Below, in pieces: positions 18,492 to 25,881 of a stretch of 64,000 nt of DNA. Both the position numbers and the translations under genes were made by a program. The DNA is taken from positions 620,001-684,000 of the forward strand of contig CAWHEI010000001.1 of assembly GCA_963828415.1 (NCBI GenBank), given 5' to 3'. Source of the DNA: Sva-07 sp963828415. Lineage in GTDB: Bacteria > Actinomycetota > Acidimicrobiia > Acidimicrobiales > Ilumatobacteraceae. The notes under the pieces are model-generated. The model saw only the letters and a program-made list of their open reading frames with translations, had not been told where the DNA came from and made no database searches. Each line of letters begins with the position of its first letter. Positions within the stretch are counted from its first letter, which is position 1.

Positions 18492-19350
18492 AGACGGCGA
18501 GACCATAGACGACAATCCAACAGAACCCCAGCAACAACAACAGTCGGTCGCTGGTGAACACCTCTTCGGGCGCTGCACCTTGGCCCTGGTCGAGCACGAG
18601 GAGGTAACGCAACAGCGCCATCAGCATGGGCACGATCGACAGCTCGTAGAGCGGCCAGTCGCTCGACGAGGCAGCGCTGGTCTCGAACGCCCACACGCAG
18701 TAGCTGATCAGCACGCCGGCAAGGCTCACCGACATCAGCATCCGGAGGTACCCGATCGAGTAGACCTCGAGCGTCGCTCGTGTCTGCGCCTCGCCGCCCA
18801 GCTCGTTGAGTTCTGCGTACCGCTTGCCGACCACGATGAAGAGCGAGCCGAAGGTGATGCAGAGTACGAACCACCGCGACATCGGCACATCGACGGCCAC
18901 CGCACCGGCGGCGGCGCGCAGCACGAACCCTGCTGCCACGGTGACGACGTCGACGACCGGAACATGTTTGAGTCGAAGCGTGTACGCGATCGTGATGACG
19001 ATGTAGGTGCCGACGACGGCGACGGTCTGCCAGCGCCCGGTGAGCGCAGCGAGAGCCAGCGCGATGATCGGCAACACGATGCCGGCGACCCGGGCGGCGC
19101 CGACGCTCAGGTCGCCGGCAGCGATGGCGCGGTGACGCTTGGTCGGATGGCGACGGTCGGCGTCGACGTCGAGGAGGTCGTTCCAGACGTAGATGCCGCT
19201 CGCGGCAAAGCAGAACGACACGAAAGCAAGCAGCGTGAGCGCCAGGTTGTTGCCTTCGTCGAGGACACCAGCGGCGCCTGGTGCCGCGAACACGAGCACG
19301 TTCTTCAGCCACTGTTTCGGGCGCGCTGTACGCCAGAGACCCCTCAGCAC
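18481..19350 (-). CDS. UbiA-family decaprenyl-phosphate phosphoribosyltransferase (DPPR synthase)
   Basis: 289 aa membrane enzyme, similar in length to Rv3806c (302 aa). It moves phosphoribose from PRPP to decaprenyl phosphate, the first committed step to decaprenyl-phosphoryl-arabinose. Seen: RPKQWLKN at the N-terminus, the Mg-binding NDLLDVDADRRHPTKRHR, a second acidic region (VVDVVTVAAGFVLRA) and about nine membrane helices. I chose the GTG at 19350 because GGAGGG sits 6 nt upstream and it leads directly into the conserved LRGLWRTARPKQW; a longer frame to 19428 exists but reads as non-conserved. It is first of the tight set UbiA, methyltransferase, dprE1, dprE2, GT4. Confidence 0.9.
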   Translation of the reverse strand: MLRGLWRTARPKQWLKNVLVFAAPGAAGVLDEGNNLALTLLAFVSFCFAASGIYVWNDLLDVDADRRHPTKRHRAIAAGDLSVGAARVAGIVLPIIALALAALTGRWQTVAVVGTYIVITIAYTLRLKHVPVVDVVTVAAGFVLRAAAGAVAVDVPMSRWFVLCITFGSLFIVVGKRYAELNELGGEAQTRATLEVYSIGYLRMLMSVSLAGVLISYCVWAFETSAASSSDWPLYELSIVPMLMALLRYLLVLDQGQGAAPEEVFTSDRLLLLLGFCWIVVYGLAVYVS

Positions 19351-19408
19351 GTCGGCCCTCCGCTTGCAGTGTTCATGGCGTCGCGCACCGTAGCCGTGCA
19401 GGTCGCCG

Positions 19409-20044
19409 TCATCGCGGCATCGCTCCACGTCCGAGCCAGTGCGCGACGTCGGCGTCGGCGAGCAACTCGCGGTCGCCAGTCGAGTCGCCGTAGGCGCTCA
19501 CGTGCACGCTGCCACGCCCACCGGCGTGTTCGTCGAGCCATGCGTGGAGACGGCGCACCTTCTCGGGACCGCGGCAGTTCGCTCCATCGAGGCGGCCGGT
19601 CAGGATGCCGTCAGGTCCCACTTCGAGGCGGACGGCGAGCACGTCGTCGGCACCGAGCAGTTCGCCGAGCGGGCGCAGGTACACCTCGAACGACGCCGAA
19701 ATCAACAGCACCGTGTCGCCGCGGCGGCGATGTTCGTCGAGGAGTGCAATGGTCTCGGCTCGCAGGTCGGTGGTGTGGACGGAACGCGCGAAGTCGCTGG
19801 CCAGCGACTCGATACGTGCACGTGGCTGCCCGGCGAACGCAGCCGCCGCCGCAGCCGCCTTCAGCCCGTCGCGGTCACGCCGCGCCGCACGAGCGGTCAC
19901 CGTGGGAGTTTGGGCGACGAGACGCCGACCGAGCGTTGCGGTGCCGGCGACACGACGCAGGAACGGCACGACACAGTCATGACGGGTGATCGTGCCGTCG
20001 ACGTCGAAGGCAGCGACCCGCAACCGGCTGTCGGGGCCGGTCAC
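19409..20044 (-). CDS. HAD-IB family phosphatase (SerB-like)
   Basis: 211 aa soluble phosphatase. Seen: the nucleophile motif AAFDVDGTIT (D14, D16), LLISAS (motif II), CRGPEKV (motif III lysine) and AYGDSTGDRELL (motif IV). The GTG start overlaps the aroA stop (GTGA), and the gene ends 58 nt before the DPPR synthase. HAD-IB proteins include phosphoserine phosphatase and lipid-head phosphatases. The DPPR 5'-phosphatase step has no other candidate in this locus (no PAP2 gene), so this is a reasonable candidate, but that is inference from position. A serB-like role remains possible. Confidence 0.8.
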   Translation of the reverse strand: MTGPDSRLRVAAFDVDGTITRHDCVVPFLRRVAGTATLGRRLVAQTPTVTARAARRDRDGLKAAAAAAAFAGQPRARIESLASDFARSVHTTDLRAETIALLDEHRRRGDTVLLISASFEVYLRPLGELLGADDVLAVRLEVGPDGILTGRLDGANCRGPEKVRRLHAWLDEHAGGRGSVHVSAYGDSTGDRELLADADVAHWLGRGAMPR

Positions 20045-21363
20045 AGCAGATGCGAGGGGATGGCAGACAGCGCATCCCAGTAGCTCGGCCAGCTCTTCGA
20101 CACAACCGATGGTTCGACGATCTCGATGCCGTCGACGACGAGACCGAGCAGACCGAAGGCCATCGCGAGTCGATGGTCGTGGTGGGTGGACAAGCGCGCT
20201 CCGTGCAGGAGGTCGGTCGGTTCGATCAGGAGCCCGTCGGGTTCGACGGTCACGAGGGCTCCGGTCAGACGGAGTTCGGCAGCGAGGTCGCCGAGACGGT
20301 CGCTCTCCTTCGCTCGTATGAATCCGACGCCGGTGATCCGAGTCGGCGTGACCGCCTGCGTGGCGACGACGGCGACGGTGGGCACGAGGTCGGAGACGTC
20401 GGCCATGTCGACCTCGACCCCGCGTAGGGGCGTGTCGCGACGGCGCATCACCACCGTGTCGTGCGTCCCCTGCGTCACGAGACACCCCATTGCGGCGAGG
20501 ATGTCGACGAATCGGGCATCGCCCTGCATCGACGACGAGCCGAGGCCGTGCACGCTGACCGCTCCGCCGACCATCGCGGCGGCAGCGAGCGGATAGCTGG
20601 CCGAGCTGGCATCGGGCTCGACGGTGAACTCGGTCGGCCAGTACTCCCCCGGCTCGACGGTCACGTGCCGCTCGCGCAGCTCGACGCCGTCGTGACCGAA
20701 CGCTGACATGACCGCCTGTGTCATCTCCAGGTACGGACGCGACACGAGACCCGATGACAGCCAGAGCTTGAGACCACCGGGCACATACGGCCCGATGAGC
20801 ATCATCGCCGTGAGGTACTGACTCGAGACGTCGCCGGGCATGACGACGGCGTCGGCGCGACGCAGGGGGCCCGTGACGGTGACGGGGAGATGACCAGCGC
20901 GCTCGCCTGGCGTGACGCTCGCACCGAGCGCAGCGAGCGAGTCGTGCAAGGGCGCCATCGGGCGGGCGCGCAGCGGCGGATGTCCATCGATGGTGTAGGC
21001 ACCGGTTCCGAGCGCACTGAGCGCCGTGATGAACCGTGAGGTGGTTCCTGCGAGGCCCGCATGCAGGGTCATCGGGCCCGGCGCCAGGTGGCCACCGGTG
21101 CCGACGACGTCAGCGATGCGATCATCGCCGTCGATGCGGATGCCGATGCCGCAGCCGAGCTGCTGGAGGCAGGTGATCATTGCCGCCGTGTCGTCGCCGG
21201 GTGCGATTCCCCTGATCTCGCTGGCACCGTCAGCGAGTGCAGCGCACATCAACGCACGGTTCACGATGCTCTTCGACGGCGGGACATGGACGTCGGCGAT
21301 CACGGGACCGTCGGCGCGTTGCACCCGGTGGAGTTCGTCGCCGGACACGCTGCGATCGCTCAC
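20041..21363 (-). CDS. aroA: 3-phosphoshikimate 1-carboxyvinyltransferase (EPSP synthase)
   Basis: 440 aa, sixth step of the shikimate pathway: shikimate-3-phosphate plus PEP gives EPSP. Seen: PPSKSIVNRALM near residue 28, LAGTTSRF (PEP/S3P site), DGHPPLRARPM with the conserved glycine whose change gives glyphosate resistance in class I enzymes, SSQYLTAMML, and the C-terminal RAKESDRL and HHDHRLAMAF motifs. The GTG start overlaps tyrA (GTGA), and the 3' end overlaps the HAD gene (GTGA). This pairs shikimate and tyrosine synthesis in one transcript. Confidence 0.96.
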   Translation of the reverse strand: MSDRSVSGDELHRVQRADGPVIADVHVPPSKSIVNRALMCAALADGASEIRGIAPGDDTAAMITCLQQLGCGIGIRIDGDDRIADVVGTGGHLAPGPMTLHAGLAGTTSRFITALSALGTGAYTIDGHPPLRARPMAPLHDSLAALGASVTPGERAGHLPVTVTGPLRRADAVVMPGDVSSQYLTAMMLIGPYVPGGLKLWLSSGLVSRPYLEMTQAVMSAFGHDGVELRERHVTVEPGEYWPTEFTVEPDASSASYPLAAAAMVGGAVSVHGLGSSSMQGDARFVDILAAMGCLVTQGTHDTVVMRRRDTPLRGVEVDMADVSDLVPTVAVVATQAVTPTRITGVGFIRAKESDRLGDLAAELRLTGALVTVEPDGLLIEPTDLLHGARLSTHHDHRLAMAFGLLGLVVDGIEIVEPSVVSKSWPSYWDALSAIPSHLL

Positions 21364-22433
21364 GACAGCGGCTGCACGGCAGGGCGGAATCCGCGTGCCA
21401 GCAGCCCGCCGCGGAAGAGTTCGACCATCGCACGATCGACGAGGACCACGGCGACGCCGCGCGTGCTCTCGGCCACGTGGACGACCTCGAAGCTGGCGAT
21501 GTTGACGCTGAGTTCAGCCGCCAGTGTGAAGACCTCGGCGGCCGAGCCGGCGCGGTCGGGGATCGGGATGCGCACCTCGCTGAGCTCGTCGGGATGCACG
21601 ACGCGAGTCGGCAGGTTGGAACGGGCGTGACGGGCCGCGGCCAACCGGGCGTACAGGCCCTCTCGGTCGTCGGCGCCGATGACGTCGCGGACATCGGCGA
21701 GGCCCTCGATCAGTTGGTCGAGCACGCCGACGATGGCCGTCCGATTCTCGGCGCAGATGTCGAGCCAGATCTCCGGACGCCCACTCGCGACCCTCGTCAT
21801 GTCGCGGAATCCGCCCGCCGCGAGACGTAACAGCGCTGCGTGTTCCTCGGCACGTTCGCTCGCGAGGCCCATGAGCGTGGCGGCGGTGAGATGCGGAACG
21901 TGGCTCACCACGGCGACGAGCTGATCGTGGCGTTCGGGACTCAATGCCACCACCTCGGCGCCGAACGAAGCGACCACGGCGGCGACGCCTGCGAACACGG
22001 TGTCGTCGCTGTCGACACCGGGCGTGAGGACCCACACCGCGCCTTCGAACAGGTCGGCCTGGGCTCCCTCGAGGCCATCGAGTTCCGATCCGGCCATCGG
22101 ATGACCGCCGACGAACCTGGTGTCGGATGCCCCAGCGCAGACGGCAGCTTTCACGCTGCCGACGTCGGTGACGATGCCGTTCGTCTCGGCGAGCGCCCGC
22201 TTGACCTGATCGACGGCGACCAACACCGGGACCGCGACGAACGTGATCTCGGCATCGGTGTCGAGTCCGAGTGCATCGACGACACCGCGCTCGAGCGCCG
22301 TGCGTGCAGTGACGGCGTCGAGGTCGTCGCCGCTGACGTGCCAACCACGCTCACGAAGGGCGAGCGCGACCGATCCTCCGATCAGCCCGAGGCCGATCAC
22401 ATTGGCGCGTCGCAGGGGCGCGTGGTCAGTCAC
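21360..22433 (-). CDS. tyrA: Prephenate dehydrogenase with C-terminal ACT domain
   Basis: 357 aa. It oxidises prephenate to 4-hydroxyphenylpyruvate for tyrosine. Seen: NAD-binding VIGLGLIGGSVALAL at the N-terminus, TDVGSVKAAV, GGHPMAGSE (active-site region), SHVPHL, and a C-terminal ACT domain from about residue 275 (VRIPIPDRAGSAAEVF..), which suggests allosteric feedback by an amino acid. I chose the GTG at 22433, which overlaps the end of the pseudouridine synthase gene by 8 nt; the upstream frame is Arg/Pro-rich and not conserved. Confidence 0.94.
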   Translation of the reverse strand: MTDHAPLRRANVIGLGLIGGSVALALRERGWHVSGDDLDAVTARTALERGVVDALGLDTDAEITFVAVPVLVAVDQVKRALAETNGIVTDVGSVKAAVCAGASDTRFVGGHPMAGSELDGLEGAQADLFEGAVWVLTPGVDSDDTVFAGVAAVVASFGAEVVALSPERHDQLVAVVSHVPHLTAATLMGLASERAEEHAALLRLAAGGFRDMTRVASGRPEIWLDICAENRTAIVGVLDQLIEGLADVRDVIGADDREGLYARLAAARHARSNLPTRVVHPDELSEVRIPIPDRAGSAAEVFTLAAELSVNIASFEVVHVAESTRGVAVVLVDRAMVELFRGGLLARGFRPAVQPLS

Positions 22434-23247
22434 GGCGTTCGATCGTATCGGTCGCCTCAGCGGGCGCTTGGGCGCTTTCCGCGACCGACTCGGTGAGTGC
22501 ACGCCACTCGTCGGCGGTCAACTCCCGCCAGCTTCCGGGCTGCAGCGACCGATCCGACAGCGGACCGATCCGGGTGCGGACCAGCCTGGTCACTCGGTGA
22601 CCGACGGCTTCGCACATGCGCCGGACCTGCCGGTTCCGGCCCTCGTGGATCGTGAGGCGCAACACGCCGGGGTCGGGTTGGGACACTCGGGCCGGAGCCG
22701 TCATTCCATCGTCGAGCAGCACCCCGTCGCGAAGCGCCCGGATCGAGCCCGCCGACATCGGCCCGCCGGCGACCTCGACCAGATACTCCTTCTCGATGCC
22801 GTGCGATGGATGGGCGATCCGGTTGGCCAGGTTCCCATCGTTGGTCAGCAGCAGCAGACCCTCGGTGTCGACATCGAGACGCCCGACGGAGAAGACCCGT
22901 GGCTCGAGCGGGACCAGATCGATGACCGTCTGGCGTTGATGGGTGTCGCGCGATGTGGTGACGACCCCGACGGGCTTGTTGAGCAGGTAGTACACGAAGT
23001 CGGGGCGGACCCCGATCGGCGCTCCGTCGACTTCGACCAGATCGTTGTCGACGTCGACGCGACGTCCGAGAATCGCCACGTCACCGTTCACGGTGACCCG
23101 GCCGGCAGCGATCAGGTCCTCACACACGCGGCGACTTCCGTAACCGGTGGAGGCGAGCACTTTCTGGAGGCGCTCACCTTGCGGCAGCTCGGCGCTCCGC
23201 TGCGCCATCTGCTCCCACAGCGGTGGCTCGATCGGCCGGTCGGTCAC
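22426..23247 (-). CDS. RluB/RsuA-family ribosomal pseudouridine synthase
   Basis: 273 aa. An N-terminal S4 RNA-binding domain (ERLQKVLASTGYGSRR, about residues 23-38) is followed by the synthase domain with YLLNKPVGVVTT, the catalytic-Asp motif VGRLDVDTEGLLLLTND and EGRNRQVRRM. It is expected to modify 23S rRNA helix 89-91 uridines or an equivalent site. The GTG start at 23247 overlaps the scpB stop (GTGA). The order scpA, scpB, rlu matches the mycobacterial Rv1709-Rv1711 arrangement. cmk and der, which usually follow, are replaced here by tyrA and aroA. Confidence 0.92.
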   Translation of the reverse strand: MTDRPIEPPLWEQMAQRSAELPQGERLQKVLASTGYGSRRVCEDLIAAGRVTVNGDVAILGRRVDVDNDLVEVDGAPIGVRPDFVYYLLNKPVGVVTTSRDTHQRQTVIDLVPLEPRVFSVGRLDVDTEGLLLLTNDGNLANRIAHPSHGIEKEYLVEVAGGPMSAGSIRALRDGVLLDDGMTAPARVSQPDPGVLRLTIHEGRNRQVRRMCEAVGHRVTRLVRTRIGPLSDRSLQPGSWRELTADEWRALTESVAESAQAPAEATDTIERRD

Positions 23248-23912
23248 GGCGTGGGGTCGTCGTCGGTGGCGAGGTCGGGTGCCGGTGACGTCGTCCCATC
23301 GGCCGCGCCGCCGGTCGCGCCGCCGGTCGACACCTCGATCAGCGGGGTGACGCGCAGGCCGATCTCCAGCGCCTCGACCACCTCGGCACTGGGGATGAAC
23401 TCGGCGATCGGCGGGAGATCGTCGAGCGACGGAAGGCCGAGCTTCTCGAGGAATGTCGCCGTGGTCCCGAAGAGAATGGCCTGACCGGGGCCATTGTCGC
23501 GAGCGACCTCGTCGATGTAGCCCCGCGCCTGCAACGTGCGCAGAACGCCGTCGGGGTCGACACCACGGATCGACGCGATCTGGCCGCGCGAGATCGGCTG
23601 CTTGTACGCCACGATCGCCAACGTTTCGAGCGCGGCGCCGGACAAGCGTGCGCGCTGGTCGTGCAGCAGGAACCGCTCGACGTACGGCGTCAGATCGGGG
23701 GCGGTCTGGAAGCGCCAGCCGCCCGCGATGTTGACGAGGTCGAATCCATGGGCGTCCGCTCGGTACGATTCGGCGAGTTCCTCGCACCACTGTTCGACCA
23801 TCACCGTCGGCTCCTCGAGCAACTGTGCGAGCAGTTCGGCGGGAACCGGATCGTGGGCGACGAGCACGATCGACTCGATCGCCCGCTTGTACTCGGCTAC
23901 TCGTTCGTCCAT
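23244..23912 (-). CDS. scpB: Segregation and condensation protein B
   Basis: 222 aa winged-helix partner of ScpA in the SMC condensin complex. Seen: AIESIVLVAHDPVPAELLAQLL at the start, GWRFQTAPDL, LETLAIVAYKQPISRGQIASIRGV and GQAILFGTTATFLEKLGL, all typical of ScpB. The C-terminal ~30 residues are a low-complexity Gly/Thr/Asp tail. I preferred the ATG at 23912 because GAGG lies 5 nt upstream; an in-frame ATG at 23936 overlaps scpA by 17 nt but lacks an obvious ribosome site. Co-transcribed with scpA. Confidence 0.93.
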   Translation of the reverse strand: MDERVAEYKRAIESIVLVAHDPVPAELLAQLLEEPTVMVEQWCEELAESYRADAHGFDLVNIAGGWRFQTAPDLTPYVERFLLHDQRARLSGAALETLAIVAYKQPISRGQIASIRGVDPDGVLRTLQARGYIDEVARDNGPGQAILFGTTATFLEKLGLPSLDDLPPIAEFIPSAEVVEALEIGLRVTPLIEVSTGGATGGAADGTTSPAPDLATDDDPTP

Positions 23913-23919
23913 CAGCGCC

Positions 23920-24735
23920 TCAGCCGTCGTACGCATCGATCAGGATCGCGGCGGTGTCGAAGTCGTCGCCGGCGCTCCAGGTCACCTCGATGTCACCGAA
24001 ACGTTCGGGTTGATCGATCTCGACGGCGCCCTGCTTGTAGAGCTCGAGGACGGCCAGGAAGCGGATGATCACCTCGATCCGATCGGCGAAGTCGGCCGTG
24101 AGCCGCCGGAATGTGGTCCGGCCGAGCCGCGGGAGTTCGTCGAGCAGTTCGGCCACTGCGTCGGCGACGGTCGTCGTGATCGGGTTGACGTGGAACAGGT
24201 CGACGACGGGGACCGGTTTCGGCGTCAGCGCCCGGATAGCGGCGTTGCGCAAGCTGGCGACGCTGGTGCCTTCGAGCATGTCGGGCACGACGTCGGCGAA
24301 ACGCTCGTCCGGGCCGACCACCCGGGGAAACGACAGATTGGCGTCGTCGGCCAGCTGCGAGAAGATCTGCGCGACGTCCTTGAACGTCTTGGCCTCGAGC
24401 AGGCGGGCGAGCAGCATGTCGCGCTCCTCCCACAGGGCGAACTCGTCGTCGAGGTCGATGTCGGTCGGGTTCGGGAGCAGGCGTCGGGCCTTGAGCTCGA
24501 CCAGCGTCGCTGCGATCAGGAGGAACCCGGTCGCCACATCGAGGTCGAGCAGCTGCATCCGTTCGATCTCGGCCAGATAGGCGTCGACGATGCTCGACAG
24601 GTTGACCTCGTAGATGTCGACCTGCTCGCGCAGGATCAGCTGCAACAGCATGTCGAAGGGGCCCTCGTAGACCGGGGTCGAGACGACGGTGCCCGACGTG
24701 CTGCTGGCGGTGTCGCTGGTTGCCTGAATGGACAT
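23920..24735 (-). CDS. scpA: Segregation and condensation protein A (kleisin)
   Basis: 271 aa. Seen: the N-terminal kleisin motif YEGPFDMLLQLILREQVDIYEVNLSSIVDAYL (residues about 22-53), LLIAATLVELKARRLLP, and a C-terminal winged-helix part (RIEVIIRFLAVLELYKQG). It bridges SMC heads together with ScpB. The ATG at 24735 starts the long minus-strand run down to the GT4 gene and lies head-to-head with trpS, with 53 bp between starts. In Mycobacterium the gene before scpA is parA, which is absent here. Confidence 0.94.
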   Translation of the reverse strand: MSIQATSDTASSTSGTVVSTPVYEGPFDMLLQLILREQVDIYEVNLSSIVDAYLAEIERMQLLDLDVATGFLLIAATLVELKARRLLPNPTDIDLDDEFALWEERDMLLARLLEAKTFKDVAQIFSQLADDANLSFPRVVGPDERFADVVPDMLEGTSVASLRNAAIRALTPKPVPVVDLFHVNPITTTVADAVAELLDELPRLGRTTFRRLTADFADRIEVIIRFLAVLELYKQGAVEIDQPERFGDIEVTWSAGDDFDTAAILIDAYDG

Positions 24736-24743
24736 CGTCGTCC

Positions 24744-24749
24744 AACCTA
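24744..24749 (-). promoter_or_regulatory. TAnnnT -10 element, leaderless start of scpA
   Basis: On the minus strand TAGGTT ends 8 nt before the scpA ATG at 24735, and there is no Shine-Dalgarno sequence. It faces the trpS element at 24775 on the other strand. Confidence 0.45.
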
Positions 24750-24774
24750 CCGGAGCGCCGCTGGTCCAAACGGG

Positions 24775-24780
24775 TATCGT
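24775..24780 (+). promoter_or_regulatory. TAnnnT -10 element, leaderless start of trpS
   Basis: TATCGT ends 8 nt before the trpS GTG at 24789, with no Shine-Dalgarno sequence. Together with the scpA element it packs two divergent start sites into 53 bp. Confidence 0.45.
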
Positions 24781-24788
24781 CGGCGCCC

Positions 24789-25808
24789 GTGACGAACCCC
24801 GCGAGCCACTCGACGACACGCGTGCTGTCGTGCATGCAGCCCACCGGTGATGTGCACCTCGGCAACTACCTCGGGGCACTTCGCAACTGGGTCGCCGGCC
24901 AGCACGAATGCGATGCATTCCACGGCATCGTCGACCTCCACGCACTCACCGTGACCGATGGGCCCGGGGTGCTCGGGCGCCAGACGATGTCGCTCGCAGC
25001 GATGTTCTTCGCCATCGGTCTCGACCCGGACGTGGCCACCGTGTTCGTGCAGAGTCACGTTCCCGAACACAACCAACTGGGCTGGATCATGGAGTGCACC
25101 GTCAGCTACGGCGAGCTCTCGCGGATGACCCAGTTCAAGGACAAGAGCGCGAAGCGTGAGCACGAGTTCGTCTCGGCCGGCCTGTTCACCTATCCCGCCC
25201 TGCAGGCCGCCGACATCGTGCTGTACGACGCCAACGAGGTACCGATCGGCGACGACCAGCGCCAGCACGTCGAGATCACACGCGACATCGCGATCCGCTT
25301 CAACCACCGCTTCGGCGACACCTTCGTGATTCCCGAGGCGGTCACGCCGGCCGCCGGCGCACGCGTGATGAGCTTGCAGGACCCCACCTCGAAGATGTCG
25401 AAGTCCGACGAGTCCGACAGCGGCTGCGTGTACCTGATCGACGAGCCCGGGGCCATCATGAAGAAGTTCAAGCGGGCGGTCACCGACTCCGACACCGGGC
25501 CCGACGCCGTCCGCTACGACCGCGCCGAGAAACCGGGTGTCGCGAACCTGCTGGAGATCAACGCCGCGGTGACGGGGCGCACCCCCCAGGCGGTCGCCGA
25601 CGACTACGAGCAGTACGGCCGACTCAAGGTCGACACGGGCGAGGCGGTCGTGGCCGTGCTCGATCCGATCCGGACCCGCTACCTCGAGTTGCTCGACGAC
25701 CCGGGCGAACTGGCCCGCCTGTTGCGCGTCGGAGCCGACAAGGCCCGAGAGGTGGCGTCGGCGACCCTGGACCGGGCCCACGCCAACATCGGGCTGCTCC
25801 CCGCCTGA
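24789..25808 (+). CDS. trpS: Tryptophanyl-tRNA synthetase
   Basis: 339 aa class I synthetase. Seen: the HIGH-equivalent GDVHLGNYLGALRNW near residue 18, GDDQRQHVE (tRNA/ATP pocket) and KMSKS near residue 202. Length fits bacterial TrpRS (about 335 aa). The GTG at 24789 is preferred to an upstream in-frame ATG at 24720 because conserved sequence starts just after it and a -10 element precedes it. Single gene, divergent from scpA. It is followed by a composite palindrome before the MATE gene. Confidence 0.97.
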   Translation: MTNPASHSTTRVLSCMQPTGDVHLGNYLGALRNWVAGQHECDAFHGIVDLHALTVTDGPGVLGRQTMSLAAMFFAIGLDPDVATVFVQSHVPEHNQLGWIMECTVSYGELSRMTQFKDKSAKREHEFVSAGLFTYPALQAADIVLYDANEVPIGDDQRQHVEITRDIAIRFNHRFGDTFVIPEAVTPAAGARVMSLQDPTSKMSKSDESDSGCVYLIDEPGAIMKKFKRAVTDSDTGPDAVRYDRAEKPGVANLLEINAAVTGRTPQAVADDYEQYGRLKVDTGEAVVAVLDPIRTRYLELLDDPGELARLLRVGADKAREVASATLDRAHANIGLLPA

Positions 25809-25823
25809 GCCCGGTCGACCCCC

Positions 25824-25872
25824 GTTCTCGTGAACAATTCCACGCTCTGAGCGCACACTTGTTCACGAGAAC
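25824..25872. repeat. 49-nt composite palindrome between trpS and the MATE gene
   Basis: Two perfect 14-nt arms (25824-25837 and 25859-25872, GTTCTCGTGAACAA and its complement) share their centre (25848) with an inner 5+1+5 hairpin (25843-25853, CGCTC-T-GAGCG). Each outer arm is itself a GTTC-N4-GAAC dyad. There is no T-run on either side, so it is not a standard intrinsic terminator. It could be a transcript-end hairpin, a regulator site or a dispersed repeat. Confidence 0.7.
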
Positions 25873-25881
25873 CCGGGGTGT

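Noticed and set aside
25824..25872. LexA (SOS) box in the trpS palindrome
   Set aside because: The actinobacterial LexA site is GAAC-N4-GTTC; here the halves are in the opposite order (GTTC-N4-GAAC).
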